DNA of 64,000 nucleotides from Candidatus Syntropharchaeum butanivorans (GTDB lineage: Archaea > Halobacteriota > Syntropharchaeia > Syntropharchaeales > Syntropharchaeaceae), in NCBI GenBank assembly GCA_001766825.1, contig LYOR01000002.1:193924-257923 (forward strand). The letters are read 5' to 3'. The notes below the pieces were generated by a model. That model made no database searches, had not been told where the DNA came from, and saw only the letters and a list, made by a program, of their open reading frames with translations. How positions within the stretch are numbered: the stretch's first letter is position 1; each line of letters opens with the position of its first letter. Below, piece by piece: positions 1 through 9,344 of the stretch. Both the position numbers and the translations under genes were made by a program.

Positions 1-731
1 CATCGTCCAATCCCCCTCACTATATCAACAGCAGAAATCACAGCCCCCCTCACCCTGAACCTATCGAAGAATCGTGGCATGATGGGCTTTCTTCCCTCTC
101 CCCAGAGCCATATCATGTTTGCAGGGTTCTTCCCCTCCCTGCGGCGTCTGATGTTTATCGGATGTTCCTCCAGGATCTTTCTTGATCTCAGGATCAGATC
201 TCTTGTAACAGGATTTTTGGGAAGCTCATCCATCACTTTTCTTCCCATGATATCATGTGGAGGGTTACCACCCGCTCCTTCAAAATCCCCATTCAGGACG
301 AGAATATGCCTGTATCCAACCCCCGGATAAACATCACACGACAATCCGTCTCTCAATGCCTCGATCAATACCTCTGCCTCCTCGCTTCTGATATGCCCTG
401 CGGCATAGTCGGCGATTTTCCCATCTTCTACCGTTATGAGGTTACATCTGAAGGCGACATCCCCTTCTTTGAGGTTTATCCCGATGGCCACAGCTTCAAG
501 CGCCCCTCTGCCAGGGTGGTAGATCTCTGGATCATACCCGAGTATCGAGAGGGTTGCGATATCACTCCCGGCTGGCATACCCTCTGGTATCGATCTGAAG
601 AGGCCTGTCAACCCCTCCTTTGCAAGCAGGTCCATGTTCGGCGTATCCGCTGCCTGCAGGATGGTTCTTCCGTGGAGCTCATCAAGCGGGAGATCTGCCA
701 TCCCATCGCCGATGAGTATCAGGTATCTCAT
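1..731 (-). CDS. apgM: Archaeal 2,3-bisphosphoglycerate-independent phosphoglycerate mutase (partial)
   Basis: Interconverts 3- and 2-phosphoglycerate in cytosolic glycolysis and gluconeogenesis. I translated this directly: the protein begins MRYLILIGDGMAD, the metal-binding start typical of the archaeal (aPGAM) branch of the alkaline-phosphatase superfamily. It continues with a PGRGALEAVAIG-like stretch near residue 75 and keeps an open frame for 243 codons to the window edge, where the C-terminus is cut off. The family is usually about 400 residues, so roughly 60 percent is visible. The start at 731 has a GGAGG ribosome site just upstream and overlaps the ribL stop as ATGA, so it is translationally coupled to ribL. 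Family call is firm; completeness cannot be judged. Confidence 0.88.
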   Translation of the reverse strand, partial: MRYLILIGDGMADLPLDELHGRTILQAADTPNMDLLAKEGLTGLFRSIPEGMPAGSDIATLSILGYDPEIYHPGRGALEAVAIGINLKEGDVAFRCNLITVEDGKIADYAAGHIRSEEAEVLIEALRDGLSCDVYPGVGYRHILVLNGDFEGAGGNPPHDIMGRKVMDELPKNPVTRDLILRSRKILEEHPINIRRRREGKNPANMIWLWGEGRKPIMPRFFDRFRVRGAVISAVDIVRGIGR

Positions 732-1156
732 CTCTCTCCTCCTTTAACCTTCAAAATCCGCTCTATGATTGCTCTGCTGCTGCACAGTGGGCAGGGATTT
801 GAGGCCTCAATCCTCACAACCTTTGCATCAATCCCGCGCGCTCTTAGCTCCTCCTCAAGCTCTCTGACCCGGAAATGCTGGTCATATCCAAGTGCGATAA
901 TATCAGGTTTTATCTCTTCAACAAGCCTGAACTTATCCTTCGGATCTCCAAGTATCGCCTTATCAACGACCTTGAGTGATCCAACCATCTCAACTCGTTG
1001 CTTCTCGGGAAGTATCGGCTTTGGTTTGTGTACCACATTTGCATCCCTTGCTACAATTACATAAAGCTCATCACCGAGTTTCTTGGCCTCAGTGAGATAG
1101 AGAAGGTGTCCTGGATGAAGGATATCGAACGTGCCCGTTGCAAGCACTCTCACCAT
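728..1156 (-). CDS. ribL: FAD synthetase (archaeal RibL, CTP:glycerol-3-phosphate cytidylyltransferase-like fold)
   Basis: Transfers AMP from ATP to FMN to make FAD. The 142-residue protein is a single nucleotidyltransferase domain: the HxGH motif is HPGH at residues 14-17 inside GTFDILHPGH, followed by the GDxxD-type segment. Two cysteines near the C-terminus (about C122 and C125, CPLC) fit the air-sensitive archaeal RibL described for Methanocaldococcus. Length is normal for the family. It overlaps the JAMM gene upstream by 7 nt and apgM downstream by 4 nt, so the three form one transcription unit. A glycerol-3-phosphate cytidylyltransferase role is the main alternative, but the C-terminal cysteines favour RibL. 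Confidence 0.87.
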   Translation of the reverse strand: MVRVLATGTFDILHPGHLLYLTEAKKLGDELYVIVARDANVVHKPKPILPEKQRVEMVGSLKVVDKAILGDPKDKFRLVEEIKPDIIALGYDQHFRVRELEEELRARGIDAKVVRIEASNPCPLCSSRAIIERILKVKGGER

Positions 1157-1593
1157 CTCTCATCGCCTCCGAGTTCCACATCAAGCACCGGAAGATTCTG
1201 CTTTTCACCTCTCGCGTTGTAGCACGCCCAGCTGTTCTCATCATAAGGGTACCCAACGATGATATGATAATCCCCTTTCTTCGAGAAGAAAGCAAGATCC
1301 GCCCTGGATGGCAGGTTATCCGGAGTGGGATGGCTATGGACAGACCCGACGGCGTGAATATGAAGCGGCATCATATCCAGGTGAATCCTTGCACCCATGC
1401 TTGATGAAGTTGTACCCGGGAGGAGGATGACATTTGCGATGACTCCATCCTCCTCCTCAAGCAGTCCCGCAAACTCATCGGGATGCGAGGATCTTGACGC
1501 ATTCAGGATGAAATCGAGCGTCTCCCTCGCAATCCCCCTGATCTTTCTCGGCTTCAGCACACAAACCGCCTCAGTACTCATAGGGTTCATCAT
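1150..1593 (-). CDS. JAMM/MPN+ metalloprotease (archaeal JAMM, SAMP-deconjugating type)
   Basis: A 147-residue single JAMM domain. Visible motif: Glu in the DEFAGLL segment (about residue 40), then H86-S-H88 and, seven residues on, S96-x-x-D99, the complete zinc-binding signature of active JAMM peptidases. In archaea such stand-alone enzymes remove ubiquitin-like SAMPs from proteins or process sulfur-carrier proteins; that role is inferred from the family. Three candidate ATGs (1593, 1590, 1578) lie close together, and 1593 is kept because no ribosome site separates them. It heads the JAMM-ribL-apgM unit and is divergent from nothing: gyrA lies upstream on the same strand, 58 nt away. Confidence 0.85.
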   Translation of the reverse strand: MMNPMSTEAVCVLKPRKIRGIARETLDFILNASRSSHPDEFAGLLEEEDGVIANVILLPGTTSSSMGARIHLDMMPLHIHAVGSVHSHPTPDNLPSRADLAFFSKKGDYHIIVGYPYDENSWACYNARGEKQNLPVLDVELGGDERW

Positions 1594-1651
1594 CGATCAG
1601 AGAAGCTGCTCATCATCGGCGCAAATAGATTGGAGGAGGGTATTAATAACT

Positions 1652-4066
1652 TTAGTCCACGATCTTTGCAACCCCCACAACCCGATCCCCCTCTTCCATC
1701 CGCATTACCCGTACACCCTTTGTATTTCTCCCGATTACAGGTATTTCACTCACAGACTGGCGTATTACAATACCATTCTGGGTTGTTATCATGATCTCAT
1801 CCCCGTCCTTCACAGATATCATACCTGCCACCATCCCGTTACGCCCGGTGGTTATGATGTCTATAACCCCTCTTCCACCTCTTCTGTGAGTCAGATACTG
1901 GTCAAACCTCGTTCGCTTTCCATATCCATTCTCTGTCAGTGAGAGCAGCGTCTCATCCTCACTTACGATCTCCATCGATATGATCTCATCCCCTTTCGCG
2001 AGTCTGATTCCCCTCACACCCCGTGCAGATCTTCCCGTTGCCCTGACCTCGGATTCCGGAAACCGCAGGGCCTTCCCGAACCGCGATCCAAGTATTATCT
2101 CACGATTGCCATCGGTTAATCGCACACAAACGACCTCGTCTTCATCTTTGAGTCCAATAGCAATCTTTCCAGACTTCGTAACATGTTTAAACGCAGATGT
2201 AACGGTCTTTTTGACCAGACCTCCCTTAGTTGCAAAGAAGAGGTAGTGCTCATCGTCAAAGTCTGTGACACGAGAGATTGCAACAATCCTTTCGCCTGGT
2301 TGGATATTCAGGAGGTTTATGATCGGTTTGCCCCTTGTTTGACGCCCACCTGTCGGGAGATCATACACCTTAAGCCTGAAGACCCTTCCTTTATTCGTGA
2401 AGCAGAGGAGTGAGTCATGCATCGAGGCAACAAATATGTCCTCGACAAAGTCCTCCTCCTTTGTCGTCATTCCGATAACCCCTTTCCCTCCCCGTTTCTG
2501 CCTCTTGAATGTGGTCTGCGGGATCCGCTTGATATACCCGCTATGGGTGATTGCAATGACCATCGGTTCATCAGGGATGAGATCCTCAACCTCGATCTCA
2601 CTGACCTCGTGGACGATCTCGGTCCGTCGCTCATCTCCGTACTTCGCTTTGAGCTCGAGCAGTTCTTCTCTTATTATACCTGTTATCTTCCGCTCGTCTG
2701 CGAGCACACTCTCAAGCCACCCAATACGTTCCTCAAGATCCTTATGCTCCGCCTCAAGCTTCTTTCGTTCAAGGGCTGTGAGCCGCTGGAGTCTCATGTT
2801 GAGAATCTCCTTTGCCTGAACCTCTGAGAGCTTGAGCGCATCCTGGAGTGTTGTTCTCGCCTGGTCAACGTTCTCAGCGGACTTTATGATCTTGATCACA
2901 CGATCTATGTCAGACAGTGCGATTAGAAGCCCCTCGATGATATGAAACCTTTCTTTTGCTTTTTTAAGATCAAATTCAGTTCTTCTTCTTACAATCTCCT
3001 TTCTATGTGCTATATATTGCAATATGAGACTTTTCATTCCGAGAATTTCTGGTACACCATCAACGAGCGCTAAATTGATGATACCATACCCAACTTCCAT
3101 ATCTGTGTGCTTGTAAAGCTGGTTCAGGATGATATTCGGATCTACACCACTTTTAAGCTCGATAACTATTCGCAGACCCTGCTTATCAGACTCATCTCTC
3201 AGATCTCCGATCCCATCGATTGTCCTGTCCCGCATGAGTTCAGCGATACGCTCGATCAACCTCGACTTGTTGACCTGGTATGGTATCTCTGAAATGATGA
3301 TCCTCGAGCGTTTTCCCACCTCCTCGATTTCTGCCCGTGCACGGATCCTGATAGTCCCTCTGCCGGTTTCATACGCCCTCCTCACACCCTCAAGCCCGAT
3401 GATGATACCACCCGTTGGAAAATCAGGTGCAGGGATCTTTCTCATGATCTCGGATGTCGTGGCATCTGGATCATCGAGGACCAGAAGAATCCCATCAATG
3501 ACCTCTGAGAGGTTGTGAGGTGGCATATTCGTTGCCATTCCAACAGCGATCCCTGAAGACCCGTTAACCAGGAGGTTTGGGAGCTTTGCAGGCAGTATTT
3601 CCGGCTCCTGGAGTGTACCGTCAAAGTTAGGTACGAAATTTACCGTATCCTTCTTTATATCCTCAAGCATCGAGTCTGCAATCCTTGCAAGCCTTGCCTC
3701 GGTGTATCGCATCGCGGCAGGTGCATCCCCGTCAACCGACCCGAAGTTTCCCTGCCCCTCTATGAGCGGGTAGCGAAGCGAGAAATCCTGCACCATCCGG
3801 ACGAGCGCATCGTAGATAGAGGCATCACCATGCGGGTGGTACTTCCCCAGCACATCCCCCACAATCCTTGCGGTCTTTCTGTATGGTTTATCTGCTGTCA
3901 GGCCCATGTCATACATCGCATAAAGGATTCTACGATGGACCGGCTTCAGACCATCTCTCACATCAGGTAGCGCCCGCCCAACGATCACACTCATTGCATA
4001 GTCTATGTAGGAGTTCTTCATCTCCTCCTCGATGCTAACAGGTACAACCCGCTCTGAGACTGCCAT
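1652..4066 (-). CDS. gyrA: DNA gyrase subunit A
   Basis: Breaks and rejoins DNA in ATP-dependent negative supercoiling, as A2B2 with GyrB. The 804-residue protein has the winged-helix breakage domain with catalytic Tyr121 in AAMRYTEARL, the tower and coiled-coil region, and a C-terminal six-bladed beta-pinwheel. Its GyrA box QKRGGKG (near residue 530) distinguishes gyrase from topoisomerase IV. Length is normal. Gyrase reached late-branching euryarchaea from bacteria. Unusually, no gyrB is adjacent: the upstream neighbour is divergent mcm. A TATA-like box at 4091-4100 centred about 29 nt before the ATG suggests a nearly leaderless transcript. Confidence 0.96.
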   Translation of the reverse strand: MAVSERVVPVSIEEEMKNSYIDYAMSVIVGRALPDVRDGLKPVHRRILYAMYDMGLTADKPYRKTARIVGDVLGKYHPHGDASIYDALVRMVQDFSLRYPLIEGQGNFGSVDGDAPAAMRYTEARLARIADSMLEDIKKDTVNFVPNFDGTLQEPEILPAKLPNLLVNGSSGIAVGMATNMPPHNLSEVIDGILLVLDDPDATTSEIMRKIPAPDFPTGGIIIGLEGVRRAYETGRGTIRIRARAEIEEVGKRSRIIISEIPYQVNKSRLIERIAELMRDRTIDGIGDLRDESDKQGLRIVIELKSGVDPNIILNQLYKHTDMEVGYGIINLALVDGVPEILGMKSLILQYIAHRKEIVRRRTEFDLKKAKERFHIIEGLLIALSDIDRVIKIIKSAENVDQARTTLQDALKLSEVQAKEILNMRLQRLTALERKKLEAEHKDLEERIGWLESVLADERKITGIIREELLELKAKYGDERRTEIVHEVSEIEVEDLIPDEPMVIAITHSGYIKRIPQTTFKRQKRGGKGVIGMTTKEEDFVEDIFVASMHDSLLCFTNKGRVFRLKVYDLPTGGRQTRGKPIINLLNIQPGERIVAISRVTDFDDEHYLFFATKGGLVKKTVTSAFKHVTKSGKIAIGLKDEDEVVCVRLTDGNREIILGSRFGKALRFPESEVRATGRSARGVRGIRLAKGDEIISMEIVSEDETLLSLTENGYGKRTRFDQYLTHRRGGRGVIDIITTGRNGMVAGMISVKDGDEIMITTQNGIVIRQSVSEIPVIGRNTKGVRVMRMEEGDRVVGVAKIVD

Positions 4067-4090
4067 ATCAATGAAACTACCCTCTCGTTC

Positions 4091-4123
4091 TACTTAAACC
4101 TTCTGAAGTAAAATGCTAAATAG
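4091..4123. promoter_or_regulatory. Divergent gyrA / mcm promoter region
   Basis: Two AT-rich boxes sit in the 78-nt gap between the divergent genes. The minus-strand box GTTTAAG (within 4091-4100) is centred about 29 nt before the gyrA ATG. The plus-strand box CTAAATAG (4116-4123) is centred about 26 nt before the mcm ATG at 4145. Both spacings match archaeal TATA boxes serving leaderless or near-leaderless starts. Box assignment is by eye. Confidence 0.5.
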
Positions 4124-4144
4124 GAGCAGGAAAGATGATCAGCG

Positions 4145-6223
4145 ATGGAGGATGCAGGTGTTGAGCGGTGGATGGATTTTCTGAGGAGGTACTACCCGGA
4201 CGAGGTGAGAGAGCTATCTGTCAGGTACCCGGATGAAAAGAGTCTGTACGTCGAATTTGAGGATATAGAGCGATTTGACCCCGCGCTTGCATCCGAGCTC
4301 CTCGAAAATCCATCAGAGCTTCTCCGTGAGGCAGAGATCGCACTCAGAAGGAGTGACCTGTCAGCGAGAGGTGAGATGCCAGAGGCGCACCTGAGAGTGA
4401 TAAAACTCCCGAAGAGGGTCCCGATCCGTGCGATAAGAGGTCATCACATCAACCGGTTGATCGCGGTCGATGGACTTGTAAGGAAGGTTGCAGAGGTGCG
4501 ACCAAAGGTCAGGGTGGCGTTATTTGAGTGTGTGAAGTGCCATACGATAAACAGAGTAATACAGAAAGGGATGGTCTTCAAAGAGCCGAGTGTATGTGGA
4601 GAGGGGGCAGAGGATGAGGGGTGTAAGAGCAGCGGAAAGATATTCAGGTTTCTAAAGGATGCCTCCACCTACATTGACTCACAGAAGATCAGGATACAGG
4701 AATATCCAGAGAATCTGAGGGGTGGAGAACAGCCACAGACGCTTGATATCGAGGTTGAGGATGACATTGCCGGGATAACTATGCCAGGCGACCGGATCGT
4801 CATAAACGGAATTCTCAGGTCATATCAGCGACGGAGTGAGTCTGGAAGGCGATCACCCATATTTGATATATACCTCGAGGGGATATCCATCGAGCTGGAG
4901 GAGCAGGAGTTTGAGGAGCTCAAGATCACGAAAGAGGATGAGGAGAAGATAATGGAGCTCAAAAACGACCCACAAATCTATGAAAAGATAATAAACTCAA
5001 TTGCGCCCTCTATATTTGGATACGAAAACATAAAGGAGGCCATGGCACTTCAACTCTTCTCAGGCGTCCCGAAGGAGCTTCCCGATGGGGGTAGGATCAG
5101 GGGGGATATACATACGCTTGTTGTGGGAGATCCAGGGATTGCAAAGTCTCAGCTTCTGCGTTATGCAGCAAAGCTCGCACCGCGTGGGATATACACCTCA
5201 GGGAAGAGCACAACTACGGCAGGACTCACTGCAACCGCTGTGAGAGATGAGTTCGGGGATGGTAAGTGGACACTCGAGGCTGGTGCGCTTGTTCTGGCTG
5301 ATAAAGGACTTGCAGCGGTTGATGAGATTGATAAAATGGAAAAGAAAGACCAATCGGCATTACATGAGGCAATGGAACAACAAACGGTTTCTGTTGCAAA
5401 AGCAGGGATTATGGCGACGCTGAAATCAAGATGTGCCCTCCTCGGGGCTGCAAATCCAAAGTATGGGAGATTTGATCGATATGAACCCATCTCAGTCCAG
5501 ATAGATATGTCTCCCACGCTCCTTTCAAGGTTTGATCTAATATTCACGCTTACAGATGAACCTGATGAAGCACGGGATTCACAGATTGCTGAACACATCC
5601 TCAGATCTCACTACGCCGGGGAGATAAGGGCGAGAGGAGAGGATGGAGAGGATGACGCCCTACGGGTGAACATGCCCGCGATACCGCCGGACCTTCTCAG
5701 AAAGTACATAGCATACTCCCGGAGGAACATCTTTCCTGTCATGACGAAAGAAGCACAGGAGGAGTTCAAGCGGTTCTATGTGGGCCTCAGGGCAGAGGGG
5801 ATCGGTCCTGATGCACCTGTTCCTGTCACAGCAAGGCAGCTTGAGGCGCTTGTTAGGCTCGGTGAGGCAAGTGCGCGCATGAGATTGAGTGAGGAGGTGA
5901 CCGTGGAGGATGCCAGGCGGATCATAAAGATAGTCAAGGAGAGTCTCTCACAGGTGGGGGTTGATCCTGAGACTGGAAGGCTCGATGCAGACTGGATTGC
6001 TGTTGGTACGACCAAGACAAGACGTGACCGGGCCAAGATCCTCAGGGAGATTGTTAGAAGGCTGATAAAAGAGCATGGCGGCAATGCATGCCCACTTGAG
6101 GAGGTTTATGAGCTTGCAGAGGCAGAAGGCATCGAGAGAGAGAAGGCAGAGGAGATGATAGAAGAGCTTCTCAGGGATGGTACATTCTTCAGCCCCAAGC
6201 ATGGGATGATAGGCCTGCCGTGA
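4145..6223 (+). CDS. mcm: Replicative DNA helicase MCM
   Basis: Homohexameric 3'-5' replicative helicase. Domains in order over 692 residues: N-terminal DNA-binding region with a zinc site (CVKC about residues 120-123, then two cysteines near 150-160), OB fold, then the AAA+ module. Walker A is GDPGIAKSQ near residue 328, Walker B AAVDEIDKM near 389, and the arginine finger LLSRFDLIF near 458. A C-terminal winged helix ends the protein. Length and order are standard for a euryarchaeal MCM, and no intein interrupts it. It is divergent from gyrA and followed 42 nt later by pheA on the same strand. Confidence 0.97.
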   Translation: MEDAGVERWMDFLRRYYPDEVRELSVRYPDEKSLYVEFEDIERFDPALASELLENPSELLREAEIALRRSDLSARGEMPEAHLRVIKLPKRVPIRAIRGHHINRLIAVDGLVRKVAEVRPKVRVALFECVKCHTINRVIQKGMVFKEPSVCGEGAEDEGCKSSGKIFRFLKDASTYIDSQKIRIQEYPENLRGGEQPQTLDIEVEDDIAGITMPGDRIVINGILRSYQRRSESGRRSPIFDIYLEGISIELEEQEFEELKITKEDEEKIMELKNDPQIYEKIINSIAPSIFGYENIKEAMALQLFSGVPKELPDGGRIRGDIHTLVVGDPGIAKSQLLRYAAKLAPRGIYTSGKSTTTAGLTATAVRDEFGDGKWTLEAGALVLADKGLAAVDEIDKMEKKDQSALHEAMEQQTVSVAKAGIMATLKSRCALLGAANPKYGRFDRYEPISVQIDMSPTLLSRFDLIFTLTDEPDEARDSQIAEHILRSHYAGEIRARGEDGEDDALRVNMPAIPPDLLRKYIAYSRRNIFPVMTKEAQEEFKRFYVGLRAEGIGPDAPVPVTARQLEALVRLGEASARMRLSEEVTVEDARRIIKIVKESLSQVGVDPETGRLDADWIAVGTTKTRRDRAKILREIVRRLIKEHGGNACPLEEVYELAEAEGIEREKAEEMIEELLRDGTFFSPKHGMIGLP

Positions 6224-6265
6224 GAAGATCACATAAAAGACTGAAGGTATTTGAGAGGTATCTGA

Positions 6266-7099
6266 ATGACCATCGGTGCACTTGGACCTGACGGAACATT
6301 CACAGGTGTTGCAGCATCACGATGGAAGAAAGACGTTGAGATCCGGTACTATCCGGAGATACAGGATGTCGTGGATGCCCTTCTTCAAGGGGAGATAACA
6401 GAAGCGGTCATACCGATTGAAAACTCACTTGAAGGATCCGTAGGGGTGACCCTCGACCTTCTGAGAGAGTGCGACCTTACAATCGTCGGAGAGGTCCTCG
6501 TGCTTGTCAGGTTCAACCTCCTTGTGAGGGAGAAGACAAATCCTGGAAATATAAGGATGATCGTGTCCCACCCCCACGCGCTCGGGCAGTGCCGCAGGTT
6601 TCTGCGGGAGCACTTTAAGGGTGTTGAGACGAGAACCGTCGGGAGCACGGCTCATGCCGCAAAGCTTGCAGAAGAGTTTGACGGGGTCGCTGCACTTGCA
6701 TCAGCCATCAGCGGGATAAAGTACAACCTGAAACCCCTCTTTGAGGACGTTCAGGATCATCGGAGTGTCACGAGGTTTGTCGTACTTGCAAAGGGGAGAG
6801 AGGTCAGAACATCTCCCACCGGGAACGATAAGACTTCGATCCTGGTGGAACTCCATGATAAGCCGGGTGCACTCTATGAGCTGCTCGGGATATTTGCAGC
6901 CCGGGGTATAAATCTCACGCGAATTGAATCACGCCCCTCGAAGCGTGCGATCGGTGACTATATCTTCTACATCGATTTCGAGGGGCATGTTCAGGATGAG
7001 ATCGTCAGGGATGCGCTGGACGAGGTGAGGAATAACGTCGCAGATCTTGTGATTTTTGGTTCATATCCTGCCTCTAAGGGTGAGGAGAAGCTTGAGTAA
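6266..7099 (+). CDS. pheA: Prephenate dehydratase with ACT domain
   Basis: Converts prephenate to phenylpyruvate in phenylalanine synthesis. The 277-residue protein has the periplasmic-binding-like catalytic domain with PIENSLEGSV near residue 50 and the conserved Thr-Arg-Phe (SVTRFVVL near residue 168). It is followed by an ACT regulatory domain (about 192-260) carrying the ESRP phenylalanine-binding motif, which implies feedback inhibition by phenylalanine. No chorismate mutase domain is fused. The start at 6266 is supported by GAGGT at 6253-6257. It follows mcm closely but a functional link is not evident. Confidence 0.95.
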   Translation: MTIGALGPDGTFTGVAASRWKKDVEIRYYPEIQDVVDALLQGEITEAVIPIENSLEGSVGVTLDLLRECDLTIVGEVLVLVRFNLLVREKTNPGNIRMIVSHPHALGQCRRFLREHFKGVETRTVGSTAHAAKLAEEFDGVAALASAISGIKYNLKPLFEDVQDHRSVTRFVVLAKGREVRTSPTGNDKTSILVELHDKPGALYELLGIFAARGINLTRIESRPSKRAIGDYIFYIDFEGHVQDEIVRDALDEVRNNVADLVIFGSYPASKGEEKLE

Positions 7100-7127
7100 C
7101 CCTCCAATTCAAAACCCTCCCCAATAC

Positions 7128-7136
7128 TTTTATATT
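7128..7136 (+). promoter_or_regulatory. TATA box of rps2
   Basis: TTTATATTA centred near 7132. Archaeal transcription normally starts about 26 nt downstream, near 7158. That is after the upstream in-frame ATG at 7142 and before the ATG at 7172, so this box decides the start codon of rps2. Confidence 0.6.
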
Positions 7137-7171
7137 AGTCCATGTATCTTACAGTTGAAAGAGGCAAGAGA

Positions 7172-7810
7172 ATGGATGTGGAAGTGAAAAAGGAACTGGT
7201 AGATGACGTGGTTGAGGACGAGGGACTACTCATCCCTGCCGACTCCTATCTTGCCGCAGGGATCCACATCGGGACGCAGTACAAGACCGCCCATATGATG
7301 AAGTATATATATCGTGTGAGGAATGATGGGCTTTACATACTCGACATCAAGGCAACAGATGAGCGGATCAGGATCGCTGCAAAGTTTCTGGCAAGGTACG
7401 ATCCCGAAGGGATACTCGCCGTCGCTGCGAGGCAGTATGGCCATAAGCCAGCAACGGTTTTTGCAGAGAAGATCGGGGCACACGCAATCACAGGAAGATA
7501 CATACCCGGAACACTCACAAACCCTATCCACCAGAACTATATGGAACCTGATATCGTCGTTGTCACAGACCCGATGGGGGACTCCCAGGTGATAAAAGAG
7601 GCGGTGAATGTCGGGATTCCCGTCATCGCGATGTGCGATACGAACAACATGATCGCCAATATCGAGCTGGTCATCCCCACGAACAACAAGGGTAGAAAAG
7701 CTCTTGCAACGATTTACTGGCTTCTCACCCGGGAGACGCTGAAGGAGTACGGCAGGGAGGAGGAAGCCGAGCGCTGTAAAATCGAGGAGTTTGAGGCCGA
7801 GGTATTTTAG
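7172..7810 (+). CDS. rps2: Small ribosomal subunit protein uS2
   Basis: Component of the 30S subunit. The protein has the archaeal S2 signature: [14 protein letters not shown] near the N-terminus, then [11 protein letters not shown] and a conserved [12 protein letters not shown] stretch. An in-frame ATG lies at 7142, but the TATA box at 7128-7136 places transcription start after it. The ATG at 7172, preceded by a GAGG-like site, is therefore preferred and gives 212 residues. In many euryarchaea rps2 sits beside rpoN, rpoK and enolase; here it stands alone with its own promoter. Its 3' end overlaps the convergent protease gene by 4 nt. Confidence 0.94.
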   Translation: MDVEVKKELVDDVVEDEGLLIPADSYLAAGIHIGTQYKTAHMMKYIYRVRNDGLYILDIKATDERIRIAAKFLARYDPEGILAVAARQYGHKPATVFAEKIGAHAITGRYIPGTLTNPIHQNYMEPDIVVVTDPMGDSQVIKEAVNVGIPVIAMCDTNNMIANIELVIPTNNKGRKALATIYWLLTRETLKEYGREEEAERCKIEEFEAEVF

Positions 7811-8697
7811 CTGAAGGATAAGAAGAACCCCACGAGGAATCCAAGGATTGCTCCTGTATTGAGAAGGGGCAATCCTGCATGTGGCTTCCCCTTCCCGACG
7901 ATCCTTGATAGTGTGATGTATCCCAATAGCGTACCGATCATCGCACCCAGCGCCGGCAGGTTAAGTATCCATATTACGGGCACGTCTTTGATATAGACGT
8001 TTGCAGAGATCACGAGGATCGATGGTATTATCGCATCCCCCAGGCCCATGATGAAGGCATCACCCTGCTTTAGATCTGTTTTCCTGAGGAAGGAGAATCC
8101 TTTACGCCTTGGAAGGATGAAAAGGATCGGTATTCTCAGATCAAGCACCCCCTCGGCGAGTGCGACCATGTGACGTGTTCTGTAAACAGAGATTGCATCA
8201 TAGACTGCAAGAACTGCCAGAAGCACGATGGCAGGAATAACAGCGAGTGAGATCCCGAAGATCGATGTCGCGCCTGCGGCTATCACAAGCCCCACTGCGT
8301 CGATTATGTACCACTCAGGGTAGACGTATATGAGAGCCGTGAGGATAAGAGAGAGCGGGAGCGCACCCCAGGGTGGAAGTGGCAGGATAAAGACATAGCA
8401 GAGCGTCCCGAAGATTGCGCCATACATTATGAGGTTCACAAGCCACCGCCTCTTTCGCCTCATCGCGAGGAGGATAAAGAGTGTGAAGAGGAGTATAAAG
8501 GCGATGTAAATGATCGGATTTACCACCGAGTCCGGGTCCTCGAATGCCTTAATGCCTGCGGACTCAAACGGCCCGGCGAGAATCAGGGCAACCAGTTGGA
8601 CGATGAGAATGAAGGATCCCATCACTATGAGCGGGAGTATACCCCCCCTCCCATACCCCTCATCCTTTCCATCTTCCTGAGCTTCTGTAATTGTCAC
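7807..8697 (-). CDS. Presenilin/signal-peptide-peptidase-type intramembrane aspartyl protease
   Basis: A polytopic membrane protein of 296 residues with about nine hydrophobic segments. It carries the three hallmarks of GxGD proteases: Tyr-Asp at 166-167 (AVYDAIS), Gly-Leu-Gly-Asp at 218-221, and a PAL-like motif GLPLLN at 275-280. This matches the archaeal family exemplified by the Methanoculleus MCMJR1 presenilin homologue. It should cleave transmembrane helices, but the substrate is unknown. The start is a GTG with AGAGGT directly before it. It lies 4 nt downstream of the marker-17 gene, apparently in one operon with osmC. Confidence 0.88.
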   Translation of the reverse strand: MTITEAQEDGKDEGYGRGGILPLIVMGSFILIVQLVALILAGPFESAGIKAFEDPDSVVNPIIYIAFILLFTLFILLAMRRKRRWLVNLIMYGAIFGTLCYVFILPLPPWGALPLSLILTALIYVYPEWYIIDAVGLVIAAGATSIFGISLAVIPAIVLLAVLAVYDAISVYRTRHMVALAEGVLDLRIPILFILPRRKGFSFLRKTDLKQGDAFIMGLGDAIIPSILVISANVYIKDVPVIWILNLPALGAMIGTLLGYITLSRIVGKGKPHAGLPLLNTGAILGFLVGFFLSFS

Positions 8698-8701
8698 ACC
8701 T

Positions 8702-9340
8702 CTAAATGTAGCTCTCTCTGTAGGTTGCGATAAACTTCCGCTCTGAAGGCTTCAGAATGTCCTCCCTCTTTAATGTTAGCTTCTTTGGAGGTCTTGACAT
8801 AATCTGTTCGACTTCTTCGATCATTTCATCCGTAATCGGGTTCTCTGATGCGATGTACCTGATCTCATCTCCCTTCGAGATGTTCTTAACAATCCTGAAC
8901 CCGATCGGTGTGATGTGAAAGACGATGTGGTTGATGATGTCATCGATCTCCTTTATCTTTATATCCTCGATCGGGATTGCCATAAGCTCATCCTCTGTCA
9001 GATAATCGATCTCAAGCTTATTACGCTCAATCTGACGGACTCTATCACCGAACTTCTCCCACAGGAGCGGTAGAAGGTATGGCGCGTACGTCTCATCGTC
9101 TATCGATATCCTGATCTTATCCGGCGCTTCATCGAGGACAGAAACAACATCCTGCATGTGGATCTTCTCAACCCTCTTGTTTGGTCTGATCGATATGAAA
9201 AAGAAGGGTTTTTCAAGGTCGATGAACTCCCGCACCTCTTCTATGAGCCTTCCTGCATGGAGGTCCTCGATAAGATCGTGTGTGAGCATCTCAAACGCAA
9301 GTGCTCCAATTTCATCTTCACACTCGACGAATATTCCCAT
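8702..9340 (-). CDS. Probable methanogenesis marker protein 17
   Basis: A 212-residue soluble protein beginning MGIFVECEDEIGALAFEML. It has a DDETYAPYLLPLLWEKFG stretch in the middle and a GFRIVKNIS segment, which I recognise as the pattern of putative methanogenesis marker 17 proteins; the recognition is from memory of the family. Such markers co-occur with methyl-coenzyme M reductase, and their exact role is not established. The gene sits between osmC (4 nt upstream) and a presenilin-type protease (4 nt downstream). The ATG has GAGG about 6 nt upstream. If correct, it points to a methanogen or an Mcr-bearing alkane oxidiser. Confidence 0.62.
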   Translation of the reverse strand: MGIFVECEDEIGALAFEMLTHDLIEDLHAGRLIEEVREFIDLEKPFFFISIRPNKRVEKIHMQDVVSVLDEAPDKIRISIDDETYAPYLLPLLWEKFGDRVRQIERNKLEIDYLTEDELMAIPIEDIKIKEIDDIINHIVFHITPIGFRIVKNISKGDEIRYIASENPITDEMIEEVEQIMSRPPKKLTLKREDILKPSERKFIATYRESYI

Positions 9341-9344
9341 ACAA

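Noticed and set aside
255..1064. Long plus-strand open frame
   Set aside because: It is antisense to the apgM and ribL genes, which have clear family motifs; the plus-strand translation has no recognisable domain.
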